Source: Eutreptiella sp. 'Long Island Sound 2002' (lineage: Eukaryota > Euglenozoa > Euglenophyceae > Eutreptiales > Eutreptiaceae). Taken from it: a stretch of DNA of 64,000 bases. The stretch spans positions 14,644,317-14,708,316 of the forward strand of contig OZ038379.1 of NCBI GenBank assembly GCA_964036045.1, read 5' to 3'. Of the stretch, positions 21,677-31,700 are shown piece by piece; the stretch's first letter is position 1, and every line of letters starts with the position of its first letter. The notes under the pieces were generated by a model that was not told the DNA's origin, did no database searches, and worked only from the letters and a program-made list of their open reading frames with translations. Both the position numbers and the translations under genes were made by a program.

Positions 21677-22411
21677 GCAACGTCCGCGCCCGTTCGGCGC
21701 TCCCTTGCCTCCTTTGTCACCCTTGCCGCCGCCACCCTTATAACCACCACCACCCTTATCACCACCGCCACCCTTATCGCCACCCTTAGGCTTACCACCT
21801 TTAGCCTTACCCGCAATGTTCCAATGAGTGTCATTGCACGGAGAATTAGGCTTACCCGTCCAAAGGGTGGTATTGGTGGCACCCCAATCAATCCAAGACA
21901 TGTCCATCTCCGTTTGTTTACGTGTTTTCCAATGTTTAGAACACGGAACCCAAAAGGTAGGTGGCGGTTTAGCCCCGGGGTCGACGGGTTTCTTCGCCGG
22001 AGGTTTAGAGTGACCCACGGCGCTGACGGAGGTGTCAGCGGGTTCGGAGGTGTCAGGGTCCGCCGTAGCCTCCGCATCAACCGCATTCTCCGCGGTTTTA
22101 TTGTGAGAAGGGCGATGAGTGTACGTCACCGTCGTCTTGTCTCCTTTATTGAGGCGTTCGAGAGCTTCCCTCTCCGATACGCTTTTATGGGCAAGGGCGT
22201 AGATTTCCGCAGGCTTAAAACGAGGCCTACGTTGCTCCACTTTCATAGTGTAGCCGCGTGTGTGAGGTGTGTTGTCGCGTTTCAAGATCCACTCCTGGAG
22301 AGCCGGGTCTTTACAGTCAACTATCACCCCCGGCCCCGAATAGGAAACAATCTCAGGAACCGTAGTGGAAGCTTGAGCGCTATATTTCCTGAGTTCTTTT
22401 TCGAACGGGGC
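21674..22411 (-). CDS. Element A gag, C-terminal part (downstream of inserted B)
   Basis: This is the nucleocapsid end of gag. It has a Cys/His-containing stretch (VPCSKHW...CNDTHW) and a Gly/Lys-rich tail of GGDKGGGG-type repeats ending GRGRC and TAG. On the far side of element B the same frame continues at 37571: the residues before (DPSPGR) and after (APFEK) join in frame once the 4-bp GCGA duplication is removed. That continuity shows the two gag fragments were one ORF before B inserted. Confidence 0.85.
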   Translation of the reverse strand, partial: APFEKELRKYSAQASTTVPEIVSYSGPGVIVDCKDPALQEWILKRDNTPHTRGYTMKVEQRRPRFKPAEIYALAHKSVSEREALERLNKGDKTTVTYTHRPSHNKTAENAVDAEATADPDTSEPADTSVSAVGHSKPPAKKPVDPGAKPPPTFWVPCSKHWKTRKQTEMDMSWIDWGATNTTLWTGKPNSPCNDTHWNIAGKAKGGKPKGGDKGGGGDKGGGGYKGGGGKGDKGGKGAPNGRGRC

Positions 22412-22415
22412 GCGA

Positions 22416-24780
22416 TGAAGCCGGTTCGGACCCCCGTCGCCATCTTGGGGTCACTTGGGGTGTGGATCTATGTGCCGGCAAGCCGCCATTGGCTGATATC
22501 ATACTCTCCCATCCACCTGACCTAACCCGATGTGATAGTGTGATAGGTTTGGCCATTCCGGCTATGAGCGGCCATATTCAGTACCGAGGCGCCGCCAGCG
22601 GAGATTTATATATCGGAATATCAGGAATCAACAGGGTTTTATTATCATGATGTTTCCGTAATTTTTCAGCCTTTCGTTCTGATGGTCAATGTATCGGCGA
22701 CTGTCAGTTGGCTCGCGATTTTGCGTTAACCGATTGGTTAACTGTTATTTCCAGATATTTTGGCGGATATTCCGTTGAAGGGTCAGATTTCATCAGCGAA
22801 GGGTTCGTTGCTTCCGCAATTCTCTAAATAAGCACTCGAAATTTTAATCAGAATTTTTCGCGATGTCGAAATCGGATTTTCGACTTCGACATCGCCGCAC
22901 TTGATTTGGACTTCTTCGAGTGGTCATACTCCTTTCCCTATGCCCGAATCAGGTTTCCCTTGTACTTGCCACCCATTTGACTTGGAGATATAAGGGAAAC
23001 AAAAGTGAATCGTGGGACCACTTTGAAGGACCATATCTACGCGCGAGTGTGAGGAGAGAGAATAAGGAAGGTTGCGTTGCAAGCGCCGTGGTCTCAAGTT
23101 AATTTAGGAAGCATCAAACGCCTTTGGTGTGTACACATACCCGATATAGCAAGGGATAATGGTCAAGAGGGTATAAAGTGATATATAACTCTTGGACCGT
23201 GCAACCGAACATTTTATTGTGACTTTCGAGTGTACCGCATGAGTGTTGGGGTTGCATAGCAACTTTCCTTGGGTTCCCACGTATTTTTAACGTGAAGTTA
23301 TGTCAATGGAGGGACATGGCATATCATGGTGGGAGCCATATTTTGAGGGTATGTGTTGTATGCATGGTATATGTTTGATATGCTCACGCCCATGTTATAT
23401 ATCTTCGTGTGGCCGAAGAGAAGGGGAGCCATACGTGACAAGGGCTTTGCCCATGTCCCAATTGTGGAATTCAAAGCGCTAGACCAAGTCTACCGCGTAT
23501 GTATTGCTCATGGTATTTTTGACAAAGAGATCCGTGGGTGCACTCCCATTTTCATGGGGCATGTAGATATTAGTGGCGAAGGTATCTCCATGCGCCCGAT
23601 TGGGGATCCAAGTGGGGGAATTGTCCGCAAATGGTTCCAATCATTTGTGTATTGAATCATGAGCGGATATCATGGGTGAGCATAGAGATATACTATCATG
23701 ACAACTTTGTATTTGGTCATATTTTCATGTTTTTGACCTCAATTTTTGCTCATTTTTGTGTTTTGTGTACTTACCTGGTCAGCATACAGCAAGAAGCCTA
23801 TGGAGAGTCGGACCATGGTATGTTGTTCATATGTTGGCATATGCTTCGGAGTTGAACACCACCATATGCCGGATCGCGTACTCCATTTGGCTTGGCGCAC
23901 GAGAGATTACAAGAATTGGTCTCAAAATCATGGGCTGACTTGGGCAGTGCGTGGCGCCCATATCCGAAGGGGTTTCGAGGGTAAAATGGGGATGTACATG
24001 GGCATTGGCCTTTGGTCTCTATCCTCCATGAATACTAGACTTCGATTCCATGCATGCTTTGAGCCTTCGGATAAGTGGTAACATCAATTTTGAGCATATA
24101 TGTGATATATGGCCAATATGGTGTGAATTGGCAGTTTTTTGGCATGTTATGAGTTCAAACTCATAGGTCATTTCTCCAAGCCCATTCAACTCCAAGTCCA
24201 ACCAAGGTTATGTCAGGGTAGGGCATGGTCCTGAGTGCCACTCTAGGCCATGACACGCCACCTCCCCTATTGGGCTAGGATTTAGAGGCTTGGGAGTGAA
24301 CACATTTTTGGGGTTTATGTAGTGACTTTTGATACATGGCATTTAACCATCTTATTGGACTGGGTTCAGGGCATCATGTTGGTGAGTCAGGGGAAGGTCT
24401 TGAGTCCAGGGAATGAGGGGTCTATGGCTGTGATTGTGTAAGTTTCCATCTTTCCCCACCTTTGCTTTATTTGTGTTCATATGCCAATTTCAGGGCTTTC
24501 TTCCTTGGTGCAATTCTTGTACATGCCCGCCACCGTGGGAAGACCGGTGTGCTGAACGAAAGCCCGCAGCCTGATTTGGATTGTGAATTGGGCTATTGCT
24601 ATACTTGTGGGATCTGGTTGCTGTTCAGGGTTGAAGGAGGATTACATTTTCTATATTTTTGGATTTGGACCCTGGATCTTGAGGATTTTGAGAAATGCAA
24701 TCGTTGATCCGGAGCAAGTCAGCAGGGGTGACAGGCGGAAGGGGCACAGCGGGGGCCGGTCCTGGTAGGGACCTTCTTTA
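22416..24780 (+). repeat. Element B 5' LTR (2,365 bp)
   Basis: It starts TGAAGCCGG, as the 3' LTR does right after the PPT, and ends TTCTTTA immediately before the PBS. The length is unusual for Ty3/gypsy. It has a candidate TATA box (TTATATATCGG near 22608), a strong hairpin at 22860-22895 and the gag start codon at 24695. Short open frames inside all three LTR copies match no family. Confidence 0.92.
22860..22895. repeat. Hairpin in element B LTR
   Basis: The arms CGATGTCGAA and TTCGACATCG form a perfect stem, extendable to 11 bp, around a 14-base loop. The same hairpin is kept in the other LTR copies at about 33677-33712 and 35646-35681. It may act in transcript folding or transfer; this is not shown. 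Confidence 0.7.
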
Positions 24781-27244
24781 TGGTAGCAGAGGCTTACCTG
24801 CTGCCCCTACGAACCGCCGACCCGGGGACTTGGGCCCTTATGAGCCCTGCCCAAGTACGCCCCGGGTGCGTATTGTGGACTCGGTGGAGACCACGCCGGA
24901 GATTAGAGCCATAGAAGAACCGAGACGTTCAAGAGCATGGCGAACTCCGGAAGTTGAAGCCCAAAGAGAAGTACGACATTCGGGAAGAGGAGGACGTGAC
25001 ATGGAGGACCTGGTCTCCATGTGCGAGCGTCGCTGCCGAAAGGCATGCAACCTCCGCTCCGCCGCGGAGGACTCAGACGAGGCCTGCCATTCAGGCAGCA
25101 GTGGAGGTTGGGCCCGGCGCTACCGGAAGCGCGGGTCACCCAAGTCCGCGGCAAGGGACGCCGGGGCTATGGACACGGACCCCAGCCCGGTCAGGCTGTG
25201 GGAATCCGAGGGGCACTCCGAGGGCTATCGGACAGCCTACGAGCCACCTTCGGAGTCGGAGACGCCCGCGCCGATCGCCAGGGCGCATACGGCCCCCGAG
25301 CCCGCCCTGCAGCACGACGCCGAGGGCTTGGAGAGGCCAGCCAGGGCCCGGACGGCACCTGTGCCCCGGCACACGGGACCAGAGACGGACGCCATAGGCG
25401 ATACGCCCATGGGCGATGAGTCTGAGGTGCCGGGAACCGCGGGATGTGCTGAATCTGGCGGAAAGCACGCGGGGTGCCACTGCGAGCACGTGTCCTTCCT
25501 CATGGGCAAGTACCCGAAGATGGGGATGGACGCCATCGTGCGTCATCTGGACCGCCTGGACAACGCCAAGGATGCCCTAGAGGAGGACGTCGCGGGGATC
25601 CTGGACGACCAGTCAGCCGCGGAGAACCACATGGAGGAGCTGCGAGCGGATCAGGCCCGGTACCGGGAGAATCTGGAGCTGGCCCTGCAGAAGCAGCAGC
25701 AAGTGGTGGACAGCCTCCTCCACTTAGTGGAGGACATGTCGGGACGCCTGAAAAGGCTAGAGGAGCGACAGCCCCTCGCCTCGGGTCCGGAGCTCCCGGC
25801 AAAGCCGGCCGCGGTAGAGCTGGTGGAGCGGGTTAAGACCCTCAGGAGCGCCATGGAGAAACCCATGGGCGGCCCTGCAGAGGCACCATACGCGCCTCCG
25901 CGTGTTGACCCGGGTGCGCTGCCGTTTGTTCCCATGTTCAGCGAATCAACAATGCTCGGGGAACACACGGCACCGGCTGGGTCCATGCGGGAAGGGCACG
26001 TAGCCACAGACCCGAGGAGCCTGACAGTGCAGATGTCCCATGCCGCCCAGGATGTACCGATCACGACGAATATGGTGGTATATGCGGAAGACGTGATCCA
26101 GAGCAAGACCATGCAGGGGCGAACCATGGGAAGCGCCGACGGACATGGTCGAGGTCATCCAGGCGGAAACCTGTGGGCGAAGGACCCCAATACGGGGATA
26201 TGGACGGCCGATGGGGCAAATCCTTCCCGCATTCCAAACCCCATGGGTTCAGGCCCAACTGGACCGCACTCCATGGAGGAGAGGGATGTACGGGGAGTGT
26301 ACTCACACCCCCCGGCCACAGGTGGTATCCGTCGCGGTGGAGTGGTGGCTGGAGACGTCGGAGATGCCATCAGGATTGACGACCTCAGGGGAATCAAGAT
26401 CCCCTACTACGATGGCAACCCCTCCAACCTGGATGACTTCATCCTGGACTGGGAGGACTTCGCCGAGGAGGTCGTCGGCGAGATGCGGGGAGCGCCGCGG
26501 GACAAGTGGGTATGCCGGACATTCCCACACCGGCTGGCGCAGGACCTCAAGGAGGAGCTGCGGGATCAGATCTGGGAAGGATTGATCCGTACGGAGCAGG
26601 CCTGCCTCCAGTGGTTGGAGGACGAGGAGCGGGTGGATGCTCCAAACCAGAAGCTGGAGGACCTGTGGTCCATTCCACTGCCGCTGGACCGCGGTGAGTT
26701 GCGGGTCCGGGAGTGGAACCGGTATCTGCGGAAGTACCGCAGATGCCTCAAGTTGGTGGAGGACTGGAACGAGGCCAGTGAAATCCGCCACTTGCTGAAG
26801 GACGTCCTCCCCGGCAACTGGAAGAGACGAGTGGAGGACGAGGAGAAGAAGCGCGCCAAGAAGCGGGTGGCGGTGCGGATTATGGCGGCGGAGGATACCC
26901 ATGCGGGTATCATGGAGTTCTTCAGGAGGAACCTGGGCGAACCCAACCGGATGTTGGGCCTGAAGAACGCCGTGTACGTGGAGGTATTCGGGGACTCCAT
27001 GTGGCAAAGGTTGCTGCGCCTCGACAACGTGGAGTGGAGGCGCGGGGAGCCGCTGAGGATGCAAGTCATCTTCGCCCGCATGAGCCTTGACGAGATCGTG
27101 AAGTACATCACGGTGGAGTTGAAGCTCAATGCGAAGAACGAGGCCCACGTGCAGGATCGACATGGTCATAGACAACGAGGCCACCGAGAAGACCGCCATC
27201 ATCGAGAGATCCAGGAGGACACGGCCAACCGCGGAGGATGGTAG
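24695..27244 (+). CDS. Element B gag
   Basis: The first ATG lies 86 bases inside the 5' LTR, and the frame crosses the PBS as LLYGSRG. The N-terminal half is low-complexity and rich in Arg, Pro and Glu. It is followed by a short Cys/His motif (GCHCEH), a coiled coil (about residues 270-355, LEEDVAGIL...LKRLEERQ) and a gag-like helical domain beginning near KIPYYDGNPSNLDDFILDWE (about residues 570-800). The 849-codon frame ends at 27244. Homology continues in another frame (27129-27797) that carries the zinc knuckle, so an indel or frameshift lies near 27130-27240. The product would form the retrotransposon particle. Confidence 0.85.
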   Translation: MQSLIRSKSAGVTGGRGTAGAGPGRDLLYGSRGLPAAPTNRRPGDLGPYEPCPSTPRVRIVDSVETTPEIRAIEEPRRSRAWRTPEVEAQREVRHSGRGGRDMEDLVSMCERRCRKACNLRSAAEDSDEACHSGSSGGWARRYRKRGSPKSAARDAGAMDTDPSPVRLWESEGHSEGYRTAYEPPSESETPAPIARAHTAPEPALQHDAEGLERPARARTAPVPRHTGPETDAIGDTPMGDESEVPGTAGCAESGGKHAGCHCEHVSFLMGKYPKMGMDAIVRHLDRLDNAKDALEEDVAGILDDQSAAENHMEELRADQARYRENLELALQKQQQVVDSLLHLVEDMSGRLKRLEERQPLASGPELPAKPAAVELVERVKTLRSAMEKPMGGPAEAPYAPPRVDPGALPFVPMFSESTMLGEHTAPAGSMREGHVATDPRSLTVQMSHAAQDVPITTNMVVYAEDVIQSKTMQGRTMGSADGHGRGHPGGNLWAKDPNTGIWTADGANPSRIPNPMGSGPTGPHSMEERDVRGVYSHPPATGGIRRGGVVAGDVGDAIRIDDLRGIKIPYYDGNPSNLDDFILDWEDFAEEVVGEMRGAPRDKWVCRTFPHRLAQDLKEELRDQIWEGLIRTEQACLQWLEDEERVDAPNQKLEDLWSIPLPLDRGELRVREWNRYLRKYRRCLKLVEDWNEASEIRHLLKDVLPGNWKRRVEDEEKKRAKKRVAVRIMAAEDTHAGIMEFFRRNLGEPNRMLGLKNAVYVEVFGDSMWQRLLRLDNVEWRRGEPLRMQVIFARMSLDEIVKYITVELKLNAKNEAHVQDRHGHRQRGHREDRHHREIQEDTANRGGW
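24781..24792 (+). promoter_or_regulatory. Element B primer-binding site
   Basis: TGGTAGCAGAGG follows the 5' LTR directly. It is complementary to a tRNA 3' end CCTCTGCTACCA, the sequence found in initiator tRNA-Met of animals and others. The same 12-mer is at the equivalent place in A and C. Confidence 0.85.
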
Positions 27245-27797
27245 TGGAAGTGGCCAAGACCACTGGTCCCGGGAGGATCACGAGGAGGCCCATTTCTTCG
27301 CGTTTGTGGCGCACAACGTGAAGAACCATGGGCAGGATCGGTCCAGATGGAGCCAGGTGGGACCCAAGAAAGGCAAAGAGCCAAGGAGGATCGGGAACCC
27401 ACCGCTATCGTTCCGGGAGTACAGGTCTCAGCACGACGGGTGCTGGGTCTGTTATGGCAAGGGAAATAACCATGCACACGACCACCGTCAGTGCAAGGTG
27501 TATGAGGCGGACAAGAAGGCCTACTTCGCAGCCCACCCCGAGAAGAAGCCCAAGGAGCAGCGGATTTCCGACTGGAAGGCGAAGGGCGGAGACGGGGGAA
27601 AAGGCCAAGGCAAAGGCCAAGGAAAAGGCGGAGGAAGAGGCTATGGTGGTGGTCCTGGTCAAGACCGACGAGTGAGGTCGATCGAGGAAGTTGCTGAGGA
27701 CATGTTGAGGACGTTGGAGGAACTCAAAGCCCAGCAACGTGGAGGACAAAGTCCTGGCGGATCGCAGCCGGAAGGGGCTGCGGGAAGCCAAGTCTAG
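27129..27797 (+). CDS. Element B gag 3' part with zinc knuckle
   Basis: Frame-shifted continuation of gag. It contains a zinc-knuckle-like motif, CWVCYGKGNNHAHDHRQC, a Gly/Lys-rich stretch (GKGQGKGQGKGGGRG) and a short helical end. It stops at TAG (27795-27797), which is in the same frame as the following protease with no other stop between. Confidence 0.8.
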   Translation: MRRTRPTCRIDMVIDNEATEKTAIIERSRRTRPTAEDGSGSGQDHWSREDHEEAHFFAFVAHNVKNHGQDRSRWSQVGPKKGKEPRRIGNPPLSFREYRSQHDGCWVCYGKGNNHAHDHRQCKVYEADKKAYFAAHPEKKPKEQRISDWKAKGGDGGKGQGKGQGKGGGRGYGGGPGQDRRVRSIEEVAEDMLRTLEELKAQQRGGQSPGGSQPEGAAGSQV

Positions 27798-28675
27798 AGG
27801 AGCCCCCACGGGAGTGGGACCTCGGAGGTCTCTCCTCCGAAAATCAGTGGAATCCCAGAGAAAGCAAAGGCACATCGGGTGCCGAAGAAGGCTCCGGAAG
27901 AGCCAAAACCACTGAGTTTCGCCACTCCCAACCCCTGGAGCGCCCTGCCAAGGGAAGTACATGTGGGTACGGGACATGGCAAGAAGGAAGGAGCGACCAC
28001 GGAGAGCCCCGTGGACGGGCAGGACCAACCCAAGATCTACACCATCCGTGACCATACCCTTGAGGTCCTGATGCACCCGGACGTGCTAGAGTTGCATGCC
28101 GTGAGAGTCGTCCATACACCTCATGGCGACGAGCGGCAGTTGCACTTGAAAGTGCGAGTACGGTGCGGACGAGAGGAGAAGGTGGTGGATGTGTTAGTGG
28201 ATACGGGTGCCCAGGTGAGCCTGGTCCGGAGAGGGTTGTTCAAGGAGGAACTCTTGCAGCCCAGCCGGAGACCGGTCCGCCTGAAGGTCGCCAACGGAGA
28301 GATCATGGGTGGTGGCACCCATGAGGCCACTATCAGTATGGAATTCTGGGAACATGAGCGCTTGAACCGCCCTGATCAGGCGAAGAGAAGCACTCTATCC
28401 GGGAACTTCTATGTGGCCGACATTACAGATTGGGATATGATCATGGGGTACGACTTCATGGTGGCCAACGCCATTGGAGCCCTTCCCCATCGTGCAACGC
28501 TGGTCCGGGAGGACGATGAATGCCTCACATGGCTGTCCACGGACTATGCATGCGGATCATCCCAATGGAATGCTGAGGAAGAGGATCGGATCGTCCAAGC
28601 GGTGCAAGCTGTGGGTGCCAAGTCCAGAGGAGACCGTGGAGTTCAGCTCACGGAGTATGGAATGGCGCCGTAAGT
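27798..28675 (+). CDS. Element B aspartic protease
   Basis: Open from the codon after the gag UAG. The retropepsin catalytic motif is canonical, VLVDTGAQVSLV, with the later ILG-type motif replaced by WDMIMGYDF. It therefore differs from A (DFG) and C (DNG). It ends at TAA after TEYGMAP; in A the matching position is SDYGLTP followed by Tyr, so the stop is probably a Tyr-to-stop mutation. Past that stop the frame still resembles the start of the Dam-like domain before another frameshift. Confidence 0.85.
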
Positions 28676-28786
28676 GTACGCCAGGATGATTCAGACGCTA
28701 GATGGGATGCCCGGGATGCCCCACTTCTGCGGAAGTGTAGGAGGCATTGGCATCGAGGAGACTCAGCCTGGCACAGGCATTGGGGT

Positions 28787-31700
28787 TTGAAGGAGTGGGG
28801 TCCCATGTATTGGCATGGCTCCCTGGACAATACCAGACGTACGGTGGAGAAGATCATCGCGGATAGGGCGAAGGGGATCCTGGTCATAACCGGCATAGGA
28901 TCCACCCCATGTCCGCTGGAGGGTCTCAAGTCGACGCTGGACTCCATCACCCTGAACGAGATGTCATTCGGGCCAGAGGAGGAGCTGTTCATCGACGCCA
29001 AGGGTGTATCAATGCCCTCCCCGGGTCAAGCGTGGGGTACCAAGGCTTTCCTGGTGGATGGGGCGCAAGCCCAGCCCACGGGTGATGAAGCATTCATCCG
29101 TAGGGTGGAGGCGGTGCCCATGAAGGTCATGTTTGAGCCCAAGGAGGGGACGGATCAGCCAATCGATGGCATTGACGTCCTGTCCCACGCCGAGATCGAC
29201 AACGTCGTCAACTACATGCGGATGGGGATGCACGACCGTGTGGCAGCCAAGAAGAGGCGGGCCATGGTCACAGCTCCGCATTGGTGGGATGACAAGATGT
29301 TGGTCACCGGCAAGTACGAGAAGGACGAGTTCGTGGCGAGGGTCATGGATCACATCGCGGACCAATACGATGGTCCGGTTGGGTCGGACCCACCAACATG
29401 GGATTTTCCAAGAATGGGTGTCGATAGCGACAGTCACCAGCCCGAGGCTGCAAATTTTCGAACATTATCGGTCGGAAGTGCACCCCACGACGATGAAGAC
29501 GGCATATCGGACGAGGAGAAGTCGGAATCGGACCCAGAAGAGGCCTACACCACAGTGCGGTCGGTTGTATCTATACCGAAGCAAGCGGCTGAAGAGGCCC
29601 AGGAGAACCCGAAGGTCGCCGAGCTGAAGGAGAGGCTGATCAGGGCCTATCCGCGGCTATTCAGTGGCGTCGCCAACAAGAACCCTCCAGATCGTGGGAG
29701 GTTTGGTACAGCGAAGATCAAGCTGAAGCCGAACCCGAAGATCTATCGTCATCGGGACCACCAACTTCAGGGCGATCGAGCCGAGGCCATGAAGAAGCTG
29801 TTGGCCGAGTTGATTGAGCGGGGATGGATCGAACCCTCCGACAGTGAGTGGGCCAGCCCAGCCTTCATCGTGCCCAAGAAGGAGAAGGGCAAGTGGAGGT
29901 TGGTGGTCGATTACAGAGGTTTGAACGAGCAGACCGAGCACGACTCGTACTCGCTTCCCCTGATCGACTCCATCCTCCAAAAGCAACAGAAAAAGCGGAT
30001 TTTCACGGTGTTGGACCTGAAACACGGTTACCACCAGATGCCGCTACACCCGGACTCCAGGCCCTGCACAGCGATGTCGACGCCGCTGGGGCCCATGCAG
30101 TGGAAAGTGGTGCCTATGGGTGCCAAGAATGGCAACGCCGCTTTCCAGCGCATGATGGAGGACCTACTCGGTCCTGTCTGGGACTGTGCCGATCCCTTCG
30201 TGGACGACATCATCATCGGGTCCGGCACGGAGAACATGACTGAGGACGAGCTCATCGACGCGCATGAGAAGGATCTGCGCCGAGTGCTCAGCGAGTTGGA
30301 CAAGCACAACTTGGTGTGCAAGCCCACCAAAGCCTCACTCTTCGTGAAGGAAGTGGAGTTCGCGGGTCACGTGGTTGGTCACGGGCAACGCCGTCCCATG
30401 CCTGGGAAGCTGGCGTCCCTGCACCACTGGGAGAAGCCCCAGACCATCAGCGAACTCCGATCCTTCATGGGGTTCTGCAACTACTATTCGGGCTATGTCC
30501 GGATGTATGCAGAACTGTCGGGGCCGCTGCACAAGATGTTGCAAGTGGGCAAGTTCGATGGCCGGAAGGGGAGCAAGAAGAAGCTTGCCTGGACCCCTGA
30601 GGCTGAGGATGCGTTCAACCGCCTGAAGGAGCGACTCCTGGGGCAGTTGGGGCTATTCCTGGTGGACCCGGACAAGGGATTCGTGCTACGGACGGACGCC
30701 TCGGACTATGCTGTGGGGGCAGTCCTCGAGCAGATCCGAGACGACGGGTCACATGTACCCGTGGCGTTCTGGAGCCGGATCCTGGCCGAGGGCCAACGCC
30801 GTACCTGGACCGCGAGGGAGAAGGAGACGTACGCCATTGTTTGTGCGCTCAGGAAGTGGTCTGGCCACATCGGATTGCTACCGGTGGTGGTTTGCACGGA
30901 CCACCAGTCCCTACAGAGCTGGCACAAGGAGCACGTCGACACCCCCTCAGGACCAGCGGCAAGGAGGGCCCGATGGCACGAGACGTTCGCCAAGTTCGAC
31001 CTCAGCGTCGTATACGTCCCGGGGAAGGACAACACTGTGGCAGTTTGCCTCAGTCGGTGGGCCTACCCCGCGGGCAAGGCTTGGATGGACATATCCAGCC
31101 ATGGGGACGCCGAGGAGACCGAGGAGGCCAAGCGCATCATCGAGATGGAGAAGGTCATGGAGCAAGAGGGAGTCAAGTGTTTTGTGGTGATGGCAAACCG
31201 TACAGAACTGGCCAAGTTCCGGGGCGCCCGAGTCCAGGCTATTCGAGAGGAAACACTCGAGCAATGGATGGTGGCCCCTGTAGAGCTAGTCAGGTGGGTG
31301 CTCACAGAGGACTGGTCGGATGACTATGCGGCATCCGAGCACTGGAGCAAGTACTGGAATGCCGTGAGCGCCCCGTCGGACGACGAATGGCCCGAGGGCT
31401 TGACCGAGGATGGCGACAAGTTGTTCCTCAAGGACAAGCTGCTGGTGCCCGAAAACCGAGTGGAGGAGCTCATTGACCATTGGCACAACGCCCAGCTCAT
31501 GCACCCTGGCCGAGACAAGATGCTGCAGGACCTGGAGTGGCGTTTCAAGTTCCCTCCGGGGTACTACGCCATCCTGGACAGGTACTGCAGCGACTGTGCC
31601 GTGTGTCGGGCCACGAAGAGCCCCAACCACTGCACAGCAGGCAACCCGGTGTACACGGCTATACCGGAGGCCCCTATGCGGTCCGTGGCCATGGATGTAT

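Noticed and set aside
22416-24780. Small protein genes inside the B LTR (ORFs of 60-110 codons repeated in each LTR copy)
   Set aside because: They recur only because the LTR is repeated, overlap in several frames and match no family.
25474-25836. GC-rich alternative-frame ORFs within B gag
   Set aside because: No domain, and fully contained in the gag frame that shows coiled-coil and capsid-like features.
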